DNA of 64,000 bases, from positions 6,905,449-6,969,448 of the forward strand of contig JACBWW010000004.1 of assembly GCA_020086605.1 (NCBI GenBank). Direction: 5' to 3'. This document shows, one piece after another, positions 10,899-25,319 of this stretch. The notes below the pieces were generated by a model. That model was not told the DNA's origin. It saw only the letters and a list, made by a program, of their open reading frames with translations, and did not search any database. A program made the position numbers and the translations under genes. Origin of the DNA: Lanius collurio. Taxonomy: Eukaryota; Chordata; Aves; Passeriformes; Laniidae. Each line of letters begins with the position of its first letter. Position 1 is the first letter of the stretch.

Positions 10899-13800
10899 AT
10901 GCTTTGCACGAAGAGGCCAGCACAGACACTATGCTTCACCCTATCAGCTGATCAAATTTTGCTCTTTTTTAAAATAAGTCATTGATAACATGACCAGAAC
11001 ACTTAAGTAAAAGCACTGGAAGACCATTCCATTACTGACAGGGAGAAAAAAAGATTGATTTAAATTGGCTCTAGCAAACCACTCCTGTTGATAAACCCAT
11101 GGCAGAGGTCAAACCCTGAACAACTTGGGCCATGGAGGAAGGAACCCTAGAGATTACTAGAGTTCATCCTTAAATGCTCTCATGTGAACAGGAACTCACA
11201 TGAGGGGAAAAACATGCTTCAGCTGAAAAAATGAAAGAAACTAAGATTGAATGGTGACTTCTGTAGGCACTGAGCTCAGTGAGAAAACTGAAATGTGGTG
11301 AGGAAAGCGCAGTGAAAAACATTTCAAAATCTCCAAGCAAGGTTAAACTGGAAGAAATAAACCCACCTAATTTTAAAGCACATATATACATCATCACTTT
11401 CTCAGTGTTGCAGAACAATTAAAACAAAACCCAAAAATCAGCTGATTAGCAAAACAGACACTTTCAGAATCATGTGATATGATAAAAACCCCAAATATTC
11501 TACTCTATTTCTCATGTAGTATGAGAAAATACCAGTTTAATTTATGTGGTGTGAAAGCTGACAATATGCTTTGCAGTTTTGTTTAAACAGCTAATGTTCT
11601 CACATTAGCTGTAAATGAATTGTGACACTAAAAATAAATGTAATAAAAATAATGTGCAATTCAGTAATTCAAGATGCTGCTGACCAGGACTCATTGCTGC
11701 ATTACTGTTTCCAGTGCAGTCATGAAAAACTAAGTTTTGGTAGAATTTTGGGGTTTAATTAAAAAATTTAGTTTAAAGACAATTTTTGAATTTGCACAGA
11801 AATATATGGAGGTTTGAGTCTCATTAAAGGACATTCCTTTTCTTTAAAAATACTGTGTTTCCTTTCATCTTTGGAAATAAAAAGGGTATTTTTACAGTTT
11901 TATAATTTGCCATGAATTTGAGCTTCAAAATGGAAACACAAATGAATGTTTAGCTTGAATTTCTCTTTATTTTGAATCAGAAATCTAGGGTTTCGTCATT
12001 GCCTTCAAGATAATCAAATATTGTAATTTACATTATGTGCATTTGAAAACAAAAAGTGAAGCAAAATGTAATTTCAGAATGAAAGATACATCCTTCACCT
12101 CTTCAGGAAGGTGGGAAGTTCCACTTTGATTTTAGTAAAATAAAACGTACAACCAAATGTAACATATTTCGGGGAAAAAAAAAATTGTTTCCATTAAAAA
12201 CACCTTGGAAACCCTTGGTGTGGACCTTTCAGTGAGTTCCTCAGGCTTGAGGGACCTTAAGAATGCTCCAGAAGAAAATCACAGTTCTGTGTCATACCCG
12301 TAATTGAACTTGGGAAGCCGAAGAGACCCTACAGTGAACGTAAGCCACGGCAGTGAAGCGTGTGAGAAAACCTGCCTGCAAAGAAGACTTTGGTGCAGCT
12401 CCTGCCCCCTCAGGCCTCCCTGATGCACCCAGCACGCTGACCTTTGCAGCATGACCAAGGGCACAGCTCTGCACACTGAGGTTTTTGCAACGGTTTCTCA
12501 CTGTAGCGCTGCAAAAAATAGTTTCCCTGTGTGTTACACTTTGCTGACCAAAGCTCCTGCCCTCAGCTCAACAGCTCACTTTGGTGGCTGTCTGCTTCTA
12601 CAATGTTCTGCACCATTTGCAGCGTCAGGGAAAATGCTATTTAAAAATACGGCGGTGTTGAAAGATCTGACTGCAATATAATGTACAAGAAGTATATACA
12701 GCATGACCCTCGTTGGGCAACCTCTGGGCACACCAGTAAACTCTGATAAGCAGAAAGAGGTGCACTCTCAGGCTGATGAGAGAATGTGAAGCCATCCAGG
12801 GGCAATCTCATCTGTAAGAGAATCAATGCAATAACAGTAAAAAAAAAAAAAAGCAGTTAGTCTGTGCTCATAGGAATGTTACAGCACAGAGCAAAAACAG
12901 GATTCAAATGCCAGCTCGTCTGAAGAGCCAAATATCTATTTTCAAGCTTTAAAGTTGAAATATTATATTTAGAGTAATCAGAAAGGTCAGATGAGATGAG
13001 AAATGAAATAATCAGCAGGAAGCATATGGCATACTTCCCTTTGGATCCTCACCTTTGTTTCACTTTTCAAATCCCTCTTCCTTCCACTAGGGGTAAATAA
13101 CTCATTTATCTGAGCCAGGAGTTTTCCTGCTGACTCTGCCAGAACCTAGCTTTCTCTTGGTGCCTTCTGTCTCCACTGCACATCCAGAAACTTCTCCACA
13201 CACCTTGGCCACACACCTCCAGAGCCTTTGGCTCCCTACATCCCTCTACCTCTCCATCCCCGATCGAGGGTGCCCCTCCTGATGCACTGTGCGTGGTGAC
13301 TCTTGCCAGCCTTTGCATTAGATGTGCCACCCTTGCCAGTCATCATCAGCACTCAGTGCTTTGGCAGGCTCCAGAGGACGCTGAAAGGCTCTTTCTCTGT
13401 GTCCAAGTTCAGTTAGCCCTGCTGTTTTGCTGATTCAAAGTGTTTTCTTTTGCATTTAGCAAGGATCCTGTAAGATCTGCTGGCAAAGCATCTTGAGTTG
13501 TGAAACTGCAATGTTATGTAGGGGAACCTGGGGACCCAGATTCAAATGTGCAGTCATTTCTGTTGTGAATGCCAATGGTGAGCCAAAAAAGGAAAAAGCA
13601 AATACCCTATAATCTAAAATGCCTTAGAAGGGATATCCATTAAATTTCAGGACAATCCATACTCAAATGGATTTCTGACAACATCCAACCTTCTGAATGT
13701 CCTCCTGCTCCTGTCTGCAAAGCACCAGATCAGCACAGAGGTACCTGCAGTTCCTGCTCCTCACTCTGCCACACTTCAGCAAATGTACCATTTCTTCACA

Positions 13801-13969
13801 AGAACGAGAGATGCGCATTTAGTTACCTTAAGCTGTCAAAAGAGGTGATAACCTCAGTGACTTTGACCCCAAGTTTATTTTTAAAGATGTGAAAAAGCCC
13901 AAGATACCCCTCAGTCCATCTCTCCATCTCCCACAGCTGCCGCTCACACGGCTTCCCAGCGCTCTCTAA

Positions 13970-13983
13970 CCACCAGAGGGAGT
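13970..13983 (+). promoter_or_regulatory. Candidate CTCF motif
   Basis: CCACCAGAGGGAGT matches the CTCF core (CCACNAGRGGGC-like) except that the usual C after the G run is A. It lies in a locally GC-rich, CpG-containing stretch of intron 3. Single motif matches of this quality occur by chance, so this is a candidate only. Confidence 0.3.
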
Positions 13984-15257
13984 CCCTGGAAACCAGCACC
14001 GGAGGAAGCGGACTTAAAATTCATGTTTTCGACAGAGATCTCCAAATACCAACCAACACCAACAGATAAAGCAATCCATGCAAATCTGATTGACGGTGAT
14101 TGCTTGGCAGGGTTTGGCTTTTCTGTCAGTAGAGGTGGAGCAGAATCTCAAACGCACCGTCAGGACCTGAATCACGCTGCGTCCTCCTCAGCTGTGCCGC
14201 TGAGCACGTACAAAGGCAAGGGCTGGGCGCTTGGAGAACTTAAATCACCTCTTAGGAGATTATTCCTTCCTGAACTGCAGCACGGCCCCACGCTGCTCTG
14301 TTCTATCCCGCTTGCTGTGTGGCAGGGACTGCAGCTTGTTGGGCCACCAGCTAGCAGCACAGGGCTACAGCCACTCACTCACCTGAGGTGAGCCCTCCTC
14401 GCTCCGTGGAAAGGAAACTGCACAATTACTGCAAACTAGATACCTGGCATTTGAATGGATGGAGTTCAGTTAAATGAATCCCGTTTTCAGCTGAATTGCT
14501 TCATTAGAATTAACTGGAGAAATTACAAGTCATTGCCACAAGGGTCTGAGATTCTGCTTCCAGAAAGCAACCCAGCCTAGAGCTTTTCAGGCCCTGACTT
14601 GGTGTAAAATAAGGTGCTGGATGACTGCAGAGAGCCACATAAGAAGGCCACTGATAGACTCTGTGTGAGCTCCCCAGGGATTACCAGCCAGCAGGAGAAG
14701 CTGCTCTACATGCTCTGCTGGCAGCAGCATATGGCGATGCACTCGGGGGCTGGAATTAAGCTGAGCCTGCTGCTGGGGAGGGTTCCAGAGCTGTGCCCTG
14801 CCTCCTCAGCTGCACCACTGGCCATCCCTGTGCAGTCCCCTGGCCCAAAACACTGTGCTTTGACCAGGAACACGTTTTTAGTGAGTGCTGTTTGCACAGT
14901 GAACCACGGCACTTAATGGCAGCATGGTTTAAAAACAAAATTCAAACTACTACCAATTTTATCGGTGAAAAATCCCCTTAGCCCAGCAACTTATTCCTGA
15001 CTTCAATCTATATATGTGTGAATATCTTCCTAAATCCACTTCTGGTATAAAATAAAAAAAATTTGCATGCAAAAAGCCCATCTGTTTGCAGAGCTCAGGC
15101 AGTCAGAGAAGTGATAATCTGATGTGCACTGCTCACGTGAACACATATATGGACATGCACAACACATATGTATTCCTGGGAGTTCTCATTAACTGTCCCA
15201 AGGAAATCCATGGAGCATCACTAAAAATATCACCTTTTGCACATTAGTTGCCATGTC

Positions 15258-15356
15258 CCTAATTTATTATTGTTAAACCAGAGGTTTAATTTTCATTGTA
15301 GTTACTAATTAATTACATCATAATTAGAAATTATTAACTCATTAATTATTAAGTTT
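15258..15356. promoter_or_regulatory. TAAT-rich block with palindrome
   Basis: Within about 100 bp there are repeated TAATTA/ATTAAT cores (CTAATTAATTACATC, CATAATTAGAAATTATT, CATTAATTATTAAG), the core bound by many homeodomain proteins. At 15273-15289 there is a perfect palindrome with 7-bp arms, TTAAACC-AGA-GGTTTAA. Composition resembles conserved non-coding elements, but conservation cannot be judged from one sequence. Confidence 0.3.
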
Positions 15357-15737
15357 GGAAGACAATCATAGCAAAATTGTCAGGAACCAAAGAACGGCTC
15401 TTAGCAGCAATCCTTCACAGTGAGTGATGAAAAAGAGAGGGAAAATGGGATTAATTTTGCCTTTAGGGACACCTGGTATGTAACTGACTGTACCAAGAGC
15501 ATCTGTTACTGTTCCATTACCACACAGACATCCCAGCTCAGGTACAAAACCCGGCGCTACAGATGTTTAAAGTTCTCCTCCCATTAACAGGAAGATCATG
15601 GTCACATAATTATTAATTGTTAGGAGTGGGATCACAGCTAGGGGAGCACATGAGTTGCTGAGCAGAGACAAAATATTATAGTGTCTGGCTCTTAGCTGGG
15701 AATACAGAAAGTCTACTAAATAAAAAAAAGCAACCAA

Positions 15738-15852
15738 GACCAGACTGGATGGGGCTTTGAGCAACTTGATCTAGTGGAAATTGTCCCTGCCCATGGAAAT
15801 AGGTGATATTCATGGTCCCTTCCAATGCAAACTCTTCTATGATTCTGTGATA
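15738..15852 (+). mobile_element. CR1 3' end fragment
   Basis: About 115 bp of CR1: GACTGGATGGGGCTTTGAGC, then AACTTGATCTAGTGGAAATT, GTCCCTGCCCATGG, GGTCCCTTCCAATGC and the octameric tail TTCTATGATTCTGTGATAA. Plus orientation, antisense to EVL, preceded by an A-rich run. Well preserved relative to the other copies, suggesting a younger insertion. Confidence 0.92.
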
Positions 15853-18254
15853 ATTACCCAAAGCTACCTTAATCCCTATACATTTGTGTGTCTCCTTTAA
15901 AGTTAATTGCTGATAAAAAAATTAGATAGTACTCAACAACTGGCATAGGGCACCTGCGAACATTATAAATTAAGTAATTGGAGAGGGTGCTAGAGCACTA
16001 ATATTAGACCATATTATCATTATCAGAATGAATCATTTCTGCAAGATGATTCAAAATGAATACAGCACTTATTCCTGTGTTAGGTATATTGGGATATTTA
16101 TTGGTGCTGTAAAAAGCTGGAGATGTCACTTTCTGTACAATCTCTTGTACATTTCTGAAGTTCACTTTTCCAGAAATAAATACGATTTGGAGAAGCACAG
16201 AATCATTGTAAAGATCAGTCTAGTTTGGCTGATTCAGGTTTGGAGATCCTATTAACAGTTACCACTCTTTGCAAATCTGGATCTGTGTAACTACCACCAC
16301 AGCCCAATGCCTAGTCATTCTTAATTTTTTTTTTCTTTAAGAATGAGGGCATCCCTTATTTAAAATAGTACATATATTTTCAATATTCTTTTTCCTCTTT
16401 TCTTCTAGAAATGATTCACAGAATGTTCATTTTAATGTATTCTATAACATTATATATTATGAATTATACCAGTATTTGGCTCTAGAAATCAGTGTGAATC
16501 AATCCAAAGTGAGGGGTGAGTGCCAGCGCATGCACAGAGGTAAATACAGCATTGTTGTGCATGGAATTACAGCACCTCTAACTCATGCAGGGTCTGAAAA
16601 GGAAGACAAACTGCCTTAAAAAAAGCAATTCGTGTTCTGACATAAAATCATGTTATTTTAGAGAACACCCCAGGACACCAAGTATCGAAGCACTTTTAAG
16701 AATGAAAGAAAATGAACACAAAACTTAGAGAAGGTTTGTGAAAAAATACAAATCTCTTCCAAGAAGCAATTTCTCTTTCACTAAAAGAAATCAGATAATC
16801 AATATATAAATGTCCCATAGACTGTTCCTGGTGAGCAAAACAAAATGCACTGAGACTCAACAAGCCAACGTATGGCATTGGAAAAGGAAAAGAGAAAAAT
16901 ACTGTTCTCATCACAAAAAGCCATTTATTCTTCATATGCTTCAGATAGTTTAGAGCTGTGAACTCTAAGCACAGAGTGTGGGTTTCTGCAGGAGGTGAGA
17001 AGGCAGCCAGGTGCAAACCCAGCCCTTTGCTGGCTACCTGAGAAGAGCAGAGGGGCAGGGCTGAGCCCACCACTGCCCACCGAGGAGCTGAGCCTGAGGG
17101 TGCTGGCAGCACAGGGCAGGTACTCCTCCATCACATCCTTGGATAGAGGAGAGGAAGGGGGAGAGGGAGAGTGACATGGAGCTGCTTCTGAATCCCAGCA
17201 TCTCCTGGTGCAAGGCACTTCTACACTTCTGTGGCTCGAGGCTGAGCTACACTCACAGCCATTGCCTGGCAAAGAACATGATGCATACACAGTCCAGACT
17301 AACCCCAGAAAACGAGCCCTTGCCAGATGAAGAGGTACATTCAACAAGGAAACACCCCATAAATGGTCTCCTAATGAACACTGGCAAAAATCTGGCCTAT
17401 ACTGCTTGCACATAAATTACTGTAGTTGTTAAATTTTGATAATTTTTTTTCCTAAGCTAATATATTCTTCTGCCACTTACTGTACTCTAGTGAAAAAGCT
17501 GCATTGAATCTTCTGTCACTGAGCTCTGGAAACTTCTCCAGTTTGCACCACACTCAGAAAAACAGGGGTTTGAGGGCAATGGTGCAAGGGAATCTTGCTA
17601 GCACAAGTCAGTGTGTGCAAGTCTCTCTTAAATCTCAACAATTTTTTTCCCACACACAGTTTCCTTCCTGAAGTGGTTTTCATTAAGCGGAGAAGAGCTC
17701 AGCACAGAAAAAAAAAACATCAGCAAGAGACTCAAGAGCCTTTGGGTTTATAATGCCCTTCAAAGAACAGAGGCACCTTTTGTTGTTCCAGACGTTCGAC
17801 AGCGGCTCCGGCGCTGCTGCCGCTCTGAGCGGGGATACAATGGAGTCCTGCAGGAAAGTGGCTGAGATACACACAACAACGTGTCGTGGGTTTTGATTTG
17901 CATCACACTGCCAGAGCACTTCAGGGCCCTGGAAAACTTTCTGCTATCATCTGGGGAACTGAAAAACTGAATTAAAAAAATGCCTACTTCTACAGAGCAG
18001 AATAATTAAATAATGGTTTGATACTTCCTGACGGATGAATAATAGCAATGATATTTACAGTTATAGCACTAAAAGGAGTCTGTAATCCCAGTTTATCTAT
18101 TCACAAATGAATCAATTCATCTCCTGTCCTCCAGTCAGCTGGAGCCAAGAAAATACAGAAGATTAACAAGTTTTCCTCATTGCTTCTCCTGGCTGGGCCA
18201 ACTTCTTCCAGTTCTGGTTTTAAAGATGCTTCTCTTAATACAAAGTGTACCCAG

Positions 18255-18396
18255 GTTCCTATAAGTTGATTAGAGCCTTGTGCTAATAATGCCAGGGTTG
18301 TGGGTTTGATCCCTGTATGGACCATTCACTTCAGAGTTGGACTCAACGATCCTTGCGAGTCTCAGCCAAATCAAAATATTCTTTGATTCTGTGAAA
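18255..18396 (+). mobile_element. tRNA-Ile-derived SINE with CR1-like tail (TguSINE1-like)
   Basis: Positions 18255-18324 resemble tRNA-Ile(AAT): GTTGATTAGAGCCTTGTGCT, anticodon-loop CTAATAATG, B box GGTTTGATCCC at 18306-18316 and a 3' end TGTATGGACCA. It is followed by about 70 bp of CR1-type 3' sequence, GAGTTGGACTCAACGATCCT then AATATTCTTTGATTCTGTGA. A tRNA head joined to the tail of the local LINE is the standard SINE design, in which the tail recruits CR1 reverse transcriptase. I recall this tRNA-Ile/CR1 combination from zebra finch and other songbirds. It is not a functional tRNA: the acceptor and D-arm pairing is degraded. Confidence 0.87.
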
Positions 18397-21300
18397 TATC
18401 ATATATCCAATTAGGAAGCCCCGGTTAACCTGCAAAGAGGGTACTTGAGCAGTTTGGCAGGCAGGGGAAGCTTGCAAGGAAAGTGCCTATTATTCCAGGA
18501 GAAGTTTGGTTGTTCTGGAAAGATGGGCAGAGGGCTTATACCAGGACTGTCATCCCCCTCAGCACAGGCAGAAGAGCTGTCGGAATTAGACACAATGAGT
18601 GGACCTGTGCCTGAGCTGATGTTTTCAGCAGGGGTCACAAGGGACTCCTGTCCTCACAGGGTTGGGCAGAGATCTGTCAAACACACAGTGGGCACTGCCT
18701 GGGGTGTGCCTTTCACTGGCTGCTTCGGGAAAATAATTCCCACCTAGTTTGCTGGGTAACAGCTCATCCCTGTCCAGCTGGCAAAGGAAGGAATTTATTT
18801 CTATAGTAAGCAATATACTAAAAGATTCTGCCTGTCACGTGGACTTTTCTGGAACAGTTTCAGTGATAAAGCAATGCAGCTGATGAAAGGAAAAAGCTCA
18901 TCATCTTATTTGAATTTTCCCTCCCTCTTCATTGACTTACAAAGCACAGCAATTTAGATCAGAAACTCCCCTATCTGCAGAACATTTCTGAGTGACTAAA
19001 GTGAATACTGAAACTGGTGTAGGGCATGAGGCTGGAAACATTGCTCTAAACCTTCCTCTGGTGTTTTTGAAAGATGTTGGTCAGAAAATATTTGTTCTCC
19101 TGGGAAAACTTTTGTTTTTTACAGAAGCAGAAGTTTTTTGTATTTTTCAAGTACACCCAATTAACCATTGCCTGCAGGCTGCTATTTTGGCTAGCACTAG
19201 GTGTCTGACCACATGGATCATATTTACACTGGTGAATCCAAAAGTTTGTTGTTTACAAGTTCTCTGTGCCTAAATTATAAATAGGAACAACATCTGGAAT
19301 GACTTGGTTCAAAGACCTGCAGCAGAATGCATGCTTACAGGTCAGCAGTGCCTATGCAATCTGAAGTTACACATGTCTTTAAATGTTATTATCACTCTTA
19401 AAAGTAAAATGTGCACAGAATACAACATCTTAGTGCTTTATAATGTGCACCAACACACCTGGTAGTGTGGGAAATGAGTCCACAGTGCAGCATGCAAAGC
19501 ACCTTGCATGGAGCACAGATCCCTTTACCTCAGCACGGTTTTGGAACCAGCTGGCTGCAAGTGGGTGTTGTGTTCTGTAGTGGGTCCCTTCCATTATTGA
19601 TGAGTTATTTTATATATTATGCAGTGCTGTAATGAAGATGCAGTCTTTTGTCTTCCCACACTGTGTCCTGGGTGGTGCTGGGAAGCCTTGGGGCAATATT
19701 ATCAAATAAAACAGACACTGCTTTTTGAAGATGAATTCAGATGACTGAGTTTCCCAGAAGTTATGCTTTAGAAAGTTATACTGAAAAACTGAGAGATGCA
19801 GGACTAGTTGGCAAAATGTTAATGAAAAAATGAACTGAATATAACTTTAGAAAAAATATATAAAACCTTGTGTACACTTTTGTCTGAAATCCAGTGCACC
19901 ACAATCTTCACATGCATCCTTCACTGACAGAAACCTTGCAAATACGTAGGGCATCTAACTAGGAGGGACAATGTATAGTACATTCTGCCAGTTTATCTGC
20001 TGTTTGATGAATCAATGCTTTCTTCTTTTATTTCTCCAAAGTGTTTTCCCAGGAACTTCCTCCCAGAAACACAGAAATGTCACTTCTGAAAAAGGATAAG
20101 AGCAGAATGACTGAAGGAATGGAAAAAGATCTCAAACTCCCAAGAACTTAGTAAAATGCAGCTTATGGGAAAAGGGGCTGGAGAAATACATGTCAAATAA
20201 TCCACAGTGGTGGAAAAGGCAGTAGATCTTCTAACCAGAGGAAAAGGAGTGAGGAGCAATCCTTCTGACTACCAAAACATCCTCTCTGCAGAGGTAAGGC
20301 TGGGTCTGTGAAGCTGAAGGCACAGGGGCTGAACTCTGCACCCTCCATGACCTATGTCTGTATTGCATGGTTTGTAAGACACTTAGAGCAAGAAAATGGC
20401 TTTCTTACAAGGAATAAATAAAGAAATAAATCACTATTAATTTTCTTCAAACCCCTCTCCTTCTATTTCAAGCTTTCCTCCAACTTCTCCCTTCTTAGTC
20501 AGATAAGGCTGCTGACCTCTAACTATGATTAACTCTGCAATGAGCCCTCTGCATAAGGCTTTTCAGCAGCTAGTGTTTACATTTAGAAATAGAATTTTCA
20601 TACATTGTAAGTCAACAATAACTATCCAAGTCCCCAGGGCACAGACATCAAAAGAAAAGCAAAAGTTCACAATACATTATAGTCACTATGTCCCAGGCCT
20701 CATTTACCAGCAGCACAGATCAGAGTCTTAATTCTCCTCCAAGAGGTACCAAGTCTTTAAGCCATGGAAGCCCAAGATGCCCTCAGAGCTGGTCACGCCA
20801 AGCCACAAAGCTGAACCACTGTCCCCTTATGCAACATGGGAACATGCAACCAGCAGGGTCTCAATGTCTGAAGTGAGCAAATAAGGAAAGAAAAAGATGA
20901 AGAATTCCTTTGCCTGTCCCCAGAGATTTGGGGAACAAGAAAGGAGAGGAAATAGTGTCATTCCTTCTCTCAGGGAAGTGTAACCACTCACTGGGAGAAG
21001 CGCTGAGTGTACAGGCTCCATTAAGCCCTGCAGAAAGTTACCTTCATTACAGGCACCACTGGCAGGGAAGAACCTGCCCATTTTAGCTTACTAATGTTCT
21101 CACATTATGTCCTGCTCCAATAACCATGCTGTCCTGCCACCGGCCATTGCGTCTGGTAAATCTCAGAGGATGTAAGCCCTGAAAAACATGAAACCTCAAC
21201 CAACCTGGGGGCAAGATCTCTGCAAAATTTTTCCATGGTCCCCTGGGGCAGGAAGGGGTGATGTGCTCCCAGCAAAATCTGGCTGCAGATGACAAAGCTA

Positions 21301-24300
21301 CCGACACATTACCTTGTACCAGGTAACTTATGCTGGTGAAAGGTCTGACTTCACAAAGTGGACACCCATGAAAGAAAAACAATTAAACTGGAAGCTGTTT
21401 GTCATACTAATGGTCTTTAAATGACACCATTAAAGCACTGTAAGCAAGAGATTGGTAATCAGCAGATCAGTGTTATCATTTGCTCTCATTTTGCAGGCTG
21501 GCTCAGGACCAGCATTTCTTTTTGTTTGTAAAGGAGAACAGATTAAAGAGATGTATAAGGAAATCAAAGTAATTAGACACATAAACAAGCTGGCAGGTAA
21601 ACAATTGTGATTCAGTGAGGCAACTGTCAACCCCTAAAGGAAGGATGGTACATATTTGTAATATTACTTTGGTTATAGTCCCGTTTTATCTCATTTCGGA
21701 TTACTCCTAACAATCATTCGCATCATTATCAAGCACAAGAATGAGCCAGGTCTGTGTTCCCCTCTTTCATGGCTTGCTTTAGCCTGCCCTGGGGATGTGC
21801 ACTGAGAGCAGCTCCCACCACAGCACTAAGAACCTTGGACACGTGAGATGGCCAGCCCTCCCCATGGGTAAGAGTGCATCCACTGCAGAAACCCATCCAG
21901 CCAGAGAGTTTAGACTATGGCTTTTCTCCCAACTTTTGAAAACTTTGGGATGTCACACTCATGGGAAGACACCTGCCCCAGCACTGATCTTGACATGTAA
22001 CCCAGGTAAACACAGGCTGGCTATAGGATCTGATTCAGCCCATTTAACCTTGGCATTTAACAGAGCCCTTGGTTTAGTTTTCACTCATGCCTCATGCAGA
22101 CAGTACAGAGAGATCAGTGCATTGTAGGTTCTCTCATGAAGAAGAGGGGACAGTACAGTAATTCCCATCACTGATTCATAACTCTGCTCATTTGAGGTGA
22201 CTCAGCCATTTGAAAGTCAGAACTACCTAAAAATTATTTCCAACTCCCCAAAACATAGACCACTATCAATTTTTTAAACTAATTCAGCTTAATGCACCAT
22301 TCAAAACCCCACACCATTACTTTGTGCCAAGACTAGTTATTTTCCCAAATGTAACAGTACCCTGACTCCACGCCTGCTGAAAATATGATGCGATCTCACA
22401 TTTTCTGCTGTAGTCTACCATAATTAATTTTAGTTTATGGAAGTGGGTGGTAGGACTGAGAGAGAAGCAGCCATGGAAGCCAGAATCTATTCAACTATGG
22501 GAGGATCAGCAGAACTCAAACATCATAATGTCTCAGTGGGGAATATAGGAAAAAACTAAACATTAGAAATGGCACGTGCCAAGTAGTGCACACAGCGTAT
22601 TCCAAGCTGCAGAGCAGCAGATAGGGTTTGCTGCCCTGTGAATGTGGCAGAGGGAGCCTTTGTTTAACCCTGTGCTTTTAGTTGAGCATTTTATGCGTGT
22701 ATGAGCAGTTCTGGGCATACAAATGCACCCCTTAGAGCTGCCATCCATCTGCATAAGCACACAGACAACATTAATACATGGATGCATAGATATAATAAGT
22801 ACATTTTTTTCCTAATGATTTTTCCGTATGAAAAAGCAGACCCTAATGCAGCATGCAGGCAGCAGAACGGATGGAGTATGCAGGCAGTGGCTGTGCCTGA
22901 AAAGATATATGGATATGTGTGTTTATGTGAATTCCTATTCACATTAATTCATGCCCACAAAAGCTTAAGGGCTATAGAAGCCTGGAAGAGCAGATCTGAA
23001 AAAACATCTTATACCTTATATGCATTATGTACTTTTGCTATAAACTTGCACGCTGAGATCACTGCAGTAATGGGAAAACTTACGATGATATAAAAGGCTT
23101 CATTCTAATCTATTATCAATGTGTAGCTAATATAATTTGAAAGATAAATACTCTGGAAATAAATTTCATAATTAAAAAATTGATAAAAATGAGTATTTGG
23201 GGAATTTTTTTCATAGACTCAATTTTTTTAAAACAAATGCTGAAATTGTCTTTAATCCAAATTTCAGTTTTTGACAAGTTCAGATGTAAAGAATGGGACA
23301 ACTGGCAATCTTTGAAACTTCTAACATTTTATGTATGAGAGGAAAAGGGTTGCTGAAGACAATGTTTTCCAGACTATTCATTTTTTCTCCAGAAAATAAA
23401 GTTTTTTATCTGTGACCCAATTCATGTCTTTGGATGTGACAACTACAAACTCTAAATACAAGCTCTTCAACATGGACTGGATTTTAAACCTGTAAAGCAT
23501 CTAAAGCACACTTTTGGTGTGCTAAGTAAATGAATAAAAAAATATCCCAAAAAGGCAAAATGCAAATTATTGCTTGCTGTATAAGCATAAACTTCTCAGA
23601 AATTCAACAGGCTTTCCAAGTGCTCAAAAATACTTTCTTAAAAATACCTGTTGTTCATTGCTAGGAGTAGCTAACATAATTGAAGTATCCACTTTAAGGC
23701 AGTTTCTTGTATTTTAGCCTATGAGCAATAAATTCTGAGACTCGTGTTTCCACAAGGCACCTCCCTGAAGCAAACTTAACATCCTGAAAAAACCTCACTC
23801 CCTTTGACTGGAAGAGACACATGGGGACAAAAATACTAAAACAAATTTAAGGGCTTTTGGAAGAAAGGCAGACTCATCAGAGCATAAATGAATCGCTACA
23901 CCCAGACCACAGTCAAAGTATCCAAATTTGGAGGTCAAAAAGAGCTGGGTACATCTGAGCAGCCAGAGAGCTCTGTACTCTTCAGAATTTCATGAGTTTA
24001 GGACTGGTGAATCTTGGCCAGATTTCCTCATGAAATCTCCTGCTGTGGCACAACTACAGCTGAAAATGTTCAAGCTGAAGAAGGCAGAATTAAGTCCTCA
24101 GTAATTCTAAATATAGCTAAGAATTTAAAATATTTATTCGTTTTTGATGACTTTTGCATTTTCCAGCTTAATAGAACAGAAATTGCAAAATAAAAAATCT
24201 GAGCTTTCATATTAGAAATACACCTTTTAGTAAGACATATTTGTGTATTGAAGGTTGTCAGGAGACAATCTCTCTCTCTAAAGAGCTGCTGTCCATCACC

Positions 24301-25091
24301 AGTGAACACTGCAGTGAAACTTGGAGGGCAGCAAGTGATGCAAACCTTGACTCACCATGTTTGCAAAAGGAAAACAGGGCTGTGGTGCGTGTTTGTGCAG
24401 GGGAAAAAAAAGAGACACCACACAAGGACTGCTCTGTTCCCAGCCAAGGAGCTGCAGAGAGGTCATAAGCATGTGCCTGAGGGCAGTGCTTCATACAGCT
24501 ACCACAAACCAGAAATGGGTTTCCACTGAGAAACCAGGACTTTATTTTGGGCCTGTGTCAAGTGAATGCAATGACAAATTTCACAGAAGAGCAAACTTCA
24601 CCACAAACTACTTCTACAGTCAATATAATATTCAATAACCAAGGTGCCACACACTCCTCTTTTGGAAAGCCGACCCACAAAAACCAATGGCTGGAGCTGG
24701 CCCAGCACACTGGAAATACCAGCTCTGAGTCCTACCCTGTAAGACTTTGCTGATTTTACCCTAGCTTCTGTTTATTTAAAGTTTTATTCTGCCATCTCAT
24801 ATGTAAAACAACACATACATACAGATCCATATAAATCAGTGGGGCTACCTGCCTGCTGAGGCATTCCCAAATAACTATTGATTTCCTATGGTGAGTTAAG
24901 GCACCATGAAAAATGAGCAAAAAGGGAAATAAAATCTGGAAACCTGTGCAATTCATACCACAACAAATGCTGATCTAAAGGCTGTCTATTGGAAGCTAAT
25001 TTTTTTTTTTTTTATTATAATATGTTTTATAGTGGCATATTATCCAATATAACTGCACTAGGTGATTGGTAACAAGCATTTTAAAATGTCA

Positions 25092-25319
<228 letters not shown>

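Noticed and set aside
10626..10951. Hydrophobic Phe/Val/Leu/Cys-rich open frames suggesting a small membrane protein
   Set aside because: Produced by the (TTTG)n tract in three frames at once.
13085..13097. CCACTAGGGGTAA as a second CTCF site
   Set aside because: Two mismatches in the essential GGC part of the core; weaker than the motif at 13970.
14148..14163. TCTCAAACGCACCGT, slightly reminiscent of miR-342-3p
   Set aside because: It lacks the central part of the microRNA, lies on the strand opposite to EVL and has no hairpin partner that I can see.
18255..18324. A functional tRNA-Ile gene
   Set aside because: Arm pairing is broken, the A box is degenerate and a CR1 tail follows; this is a SINE head.
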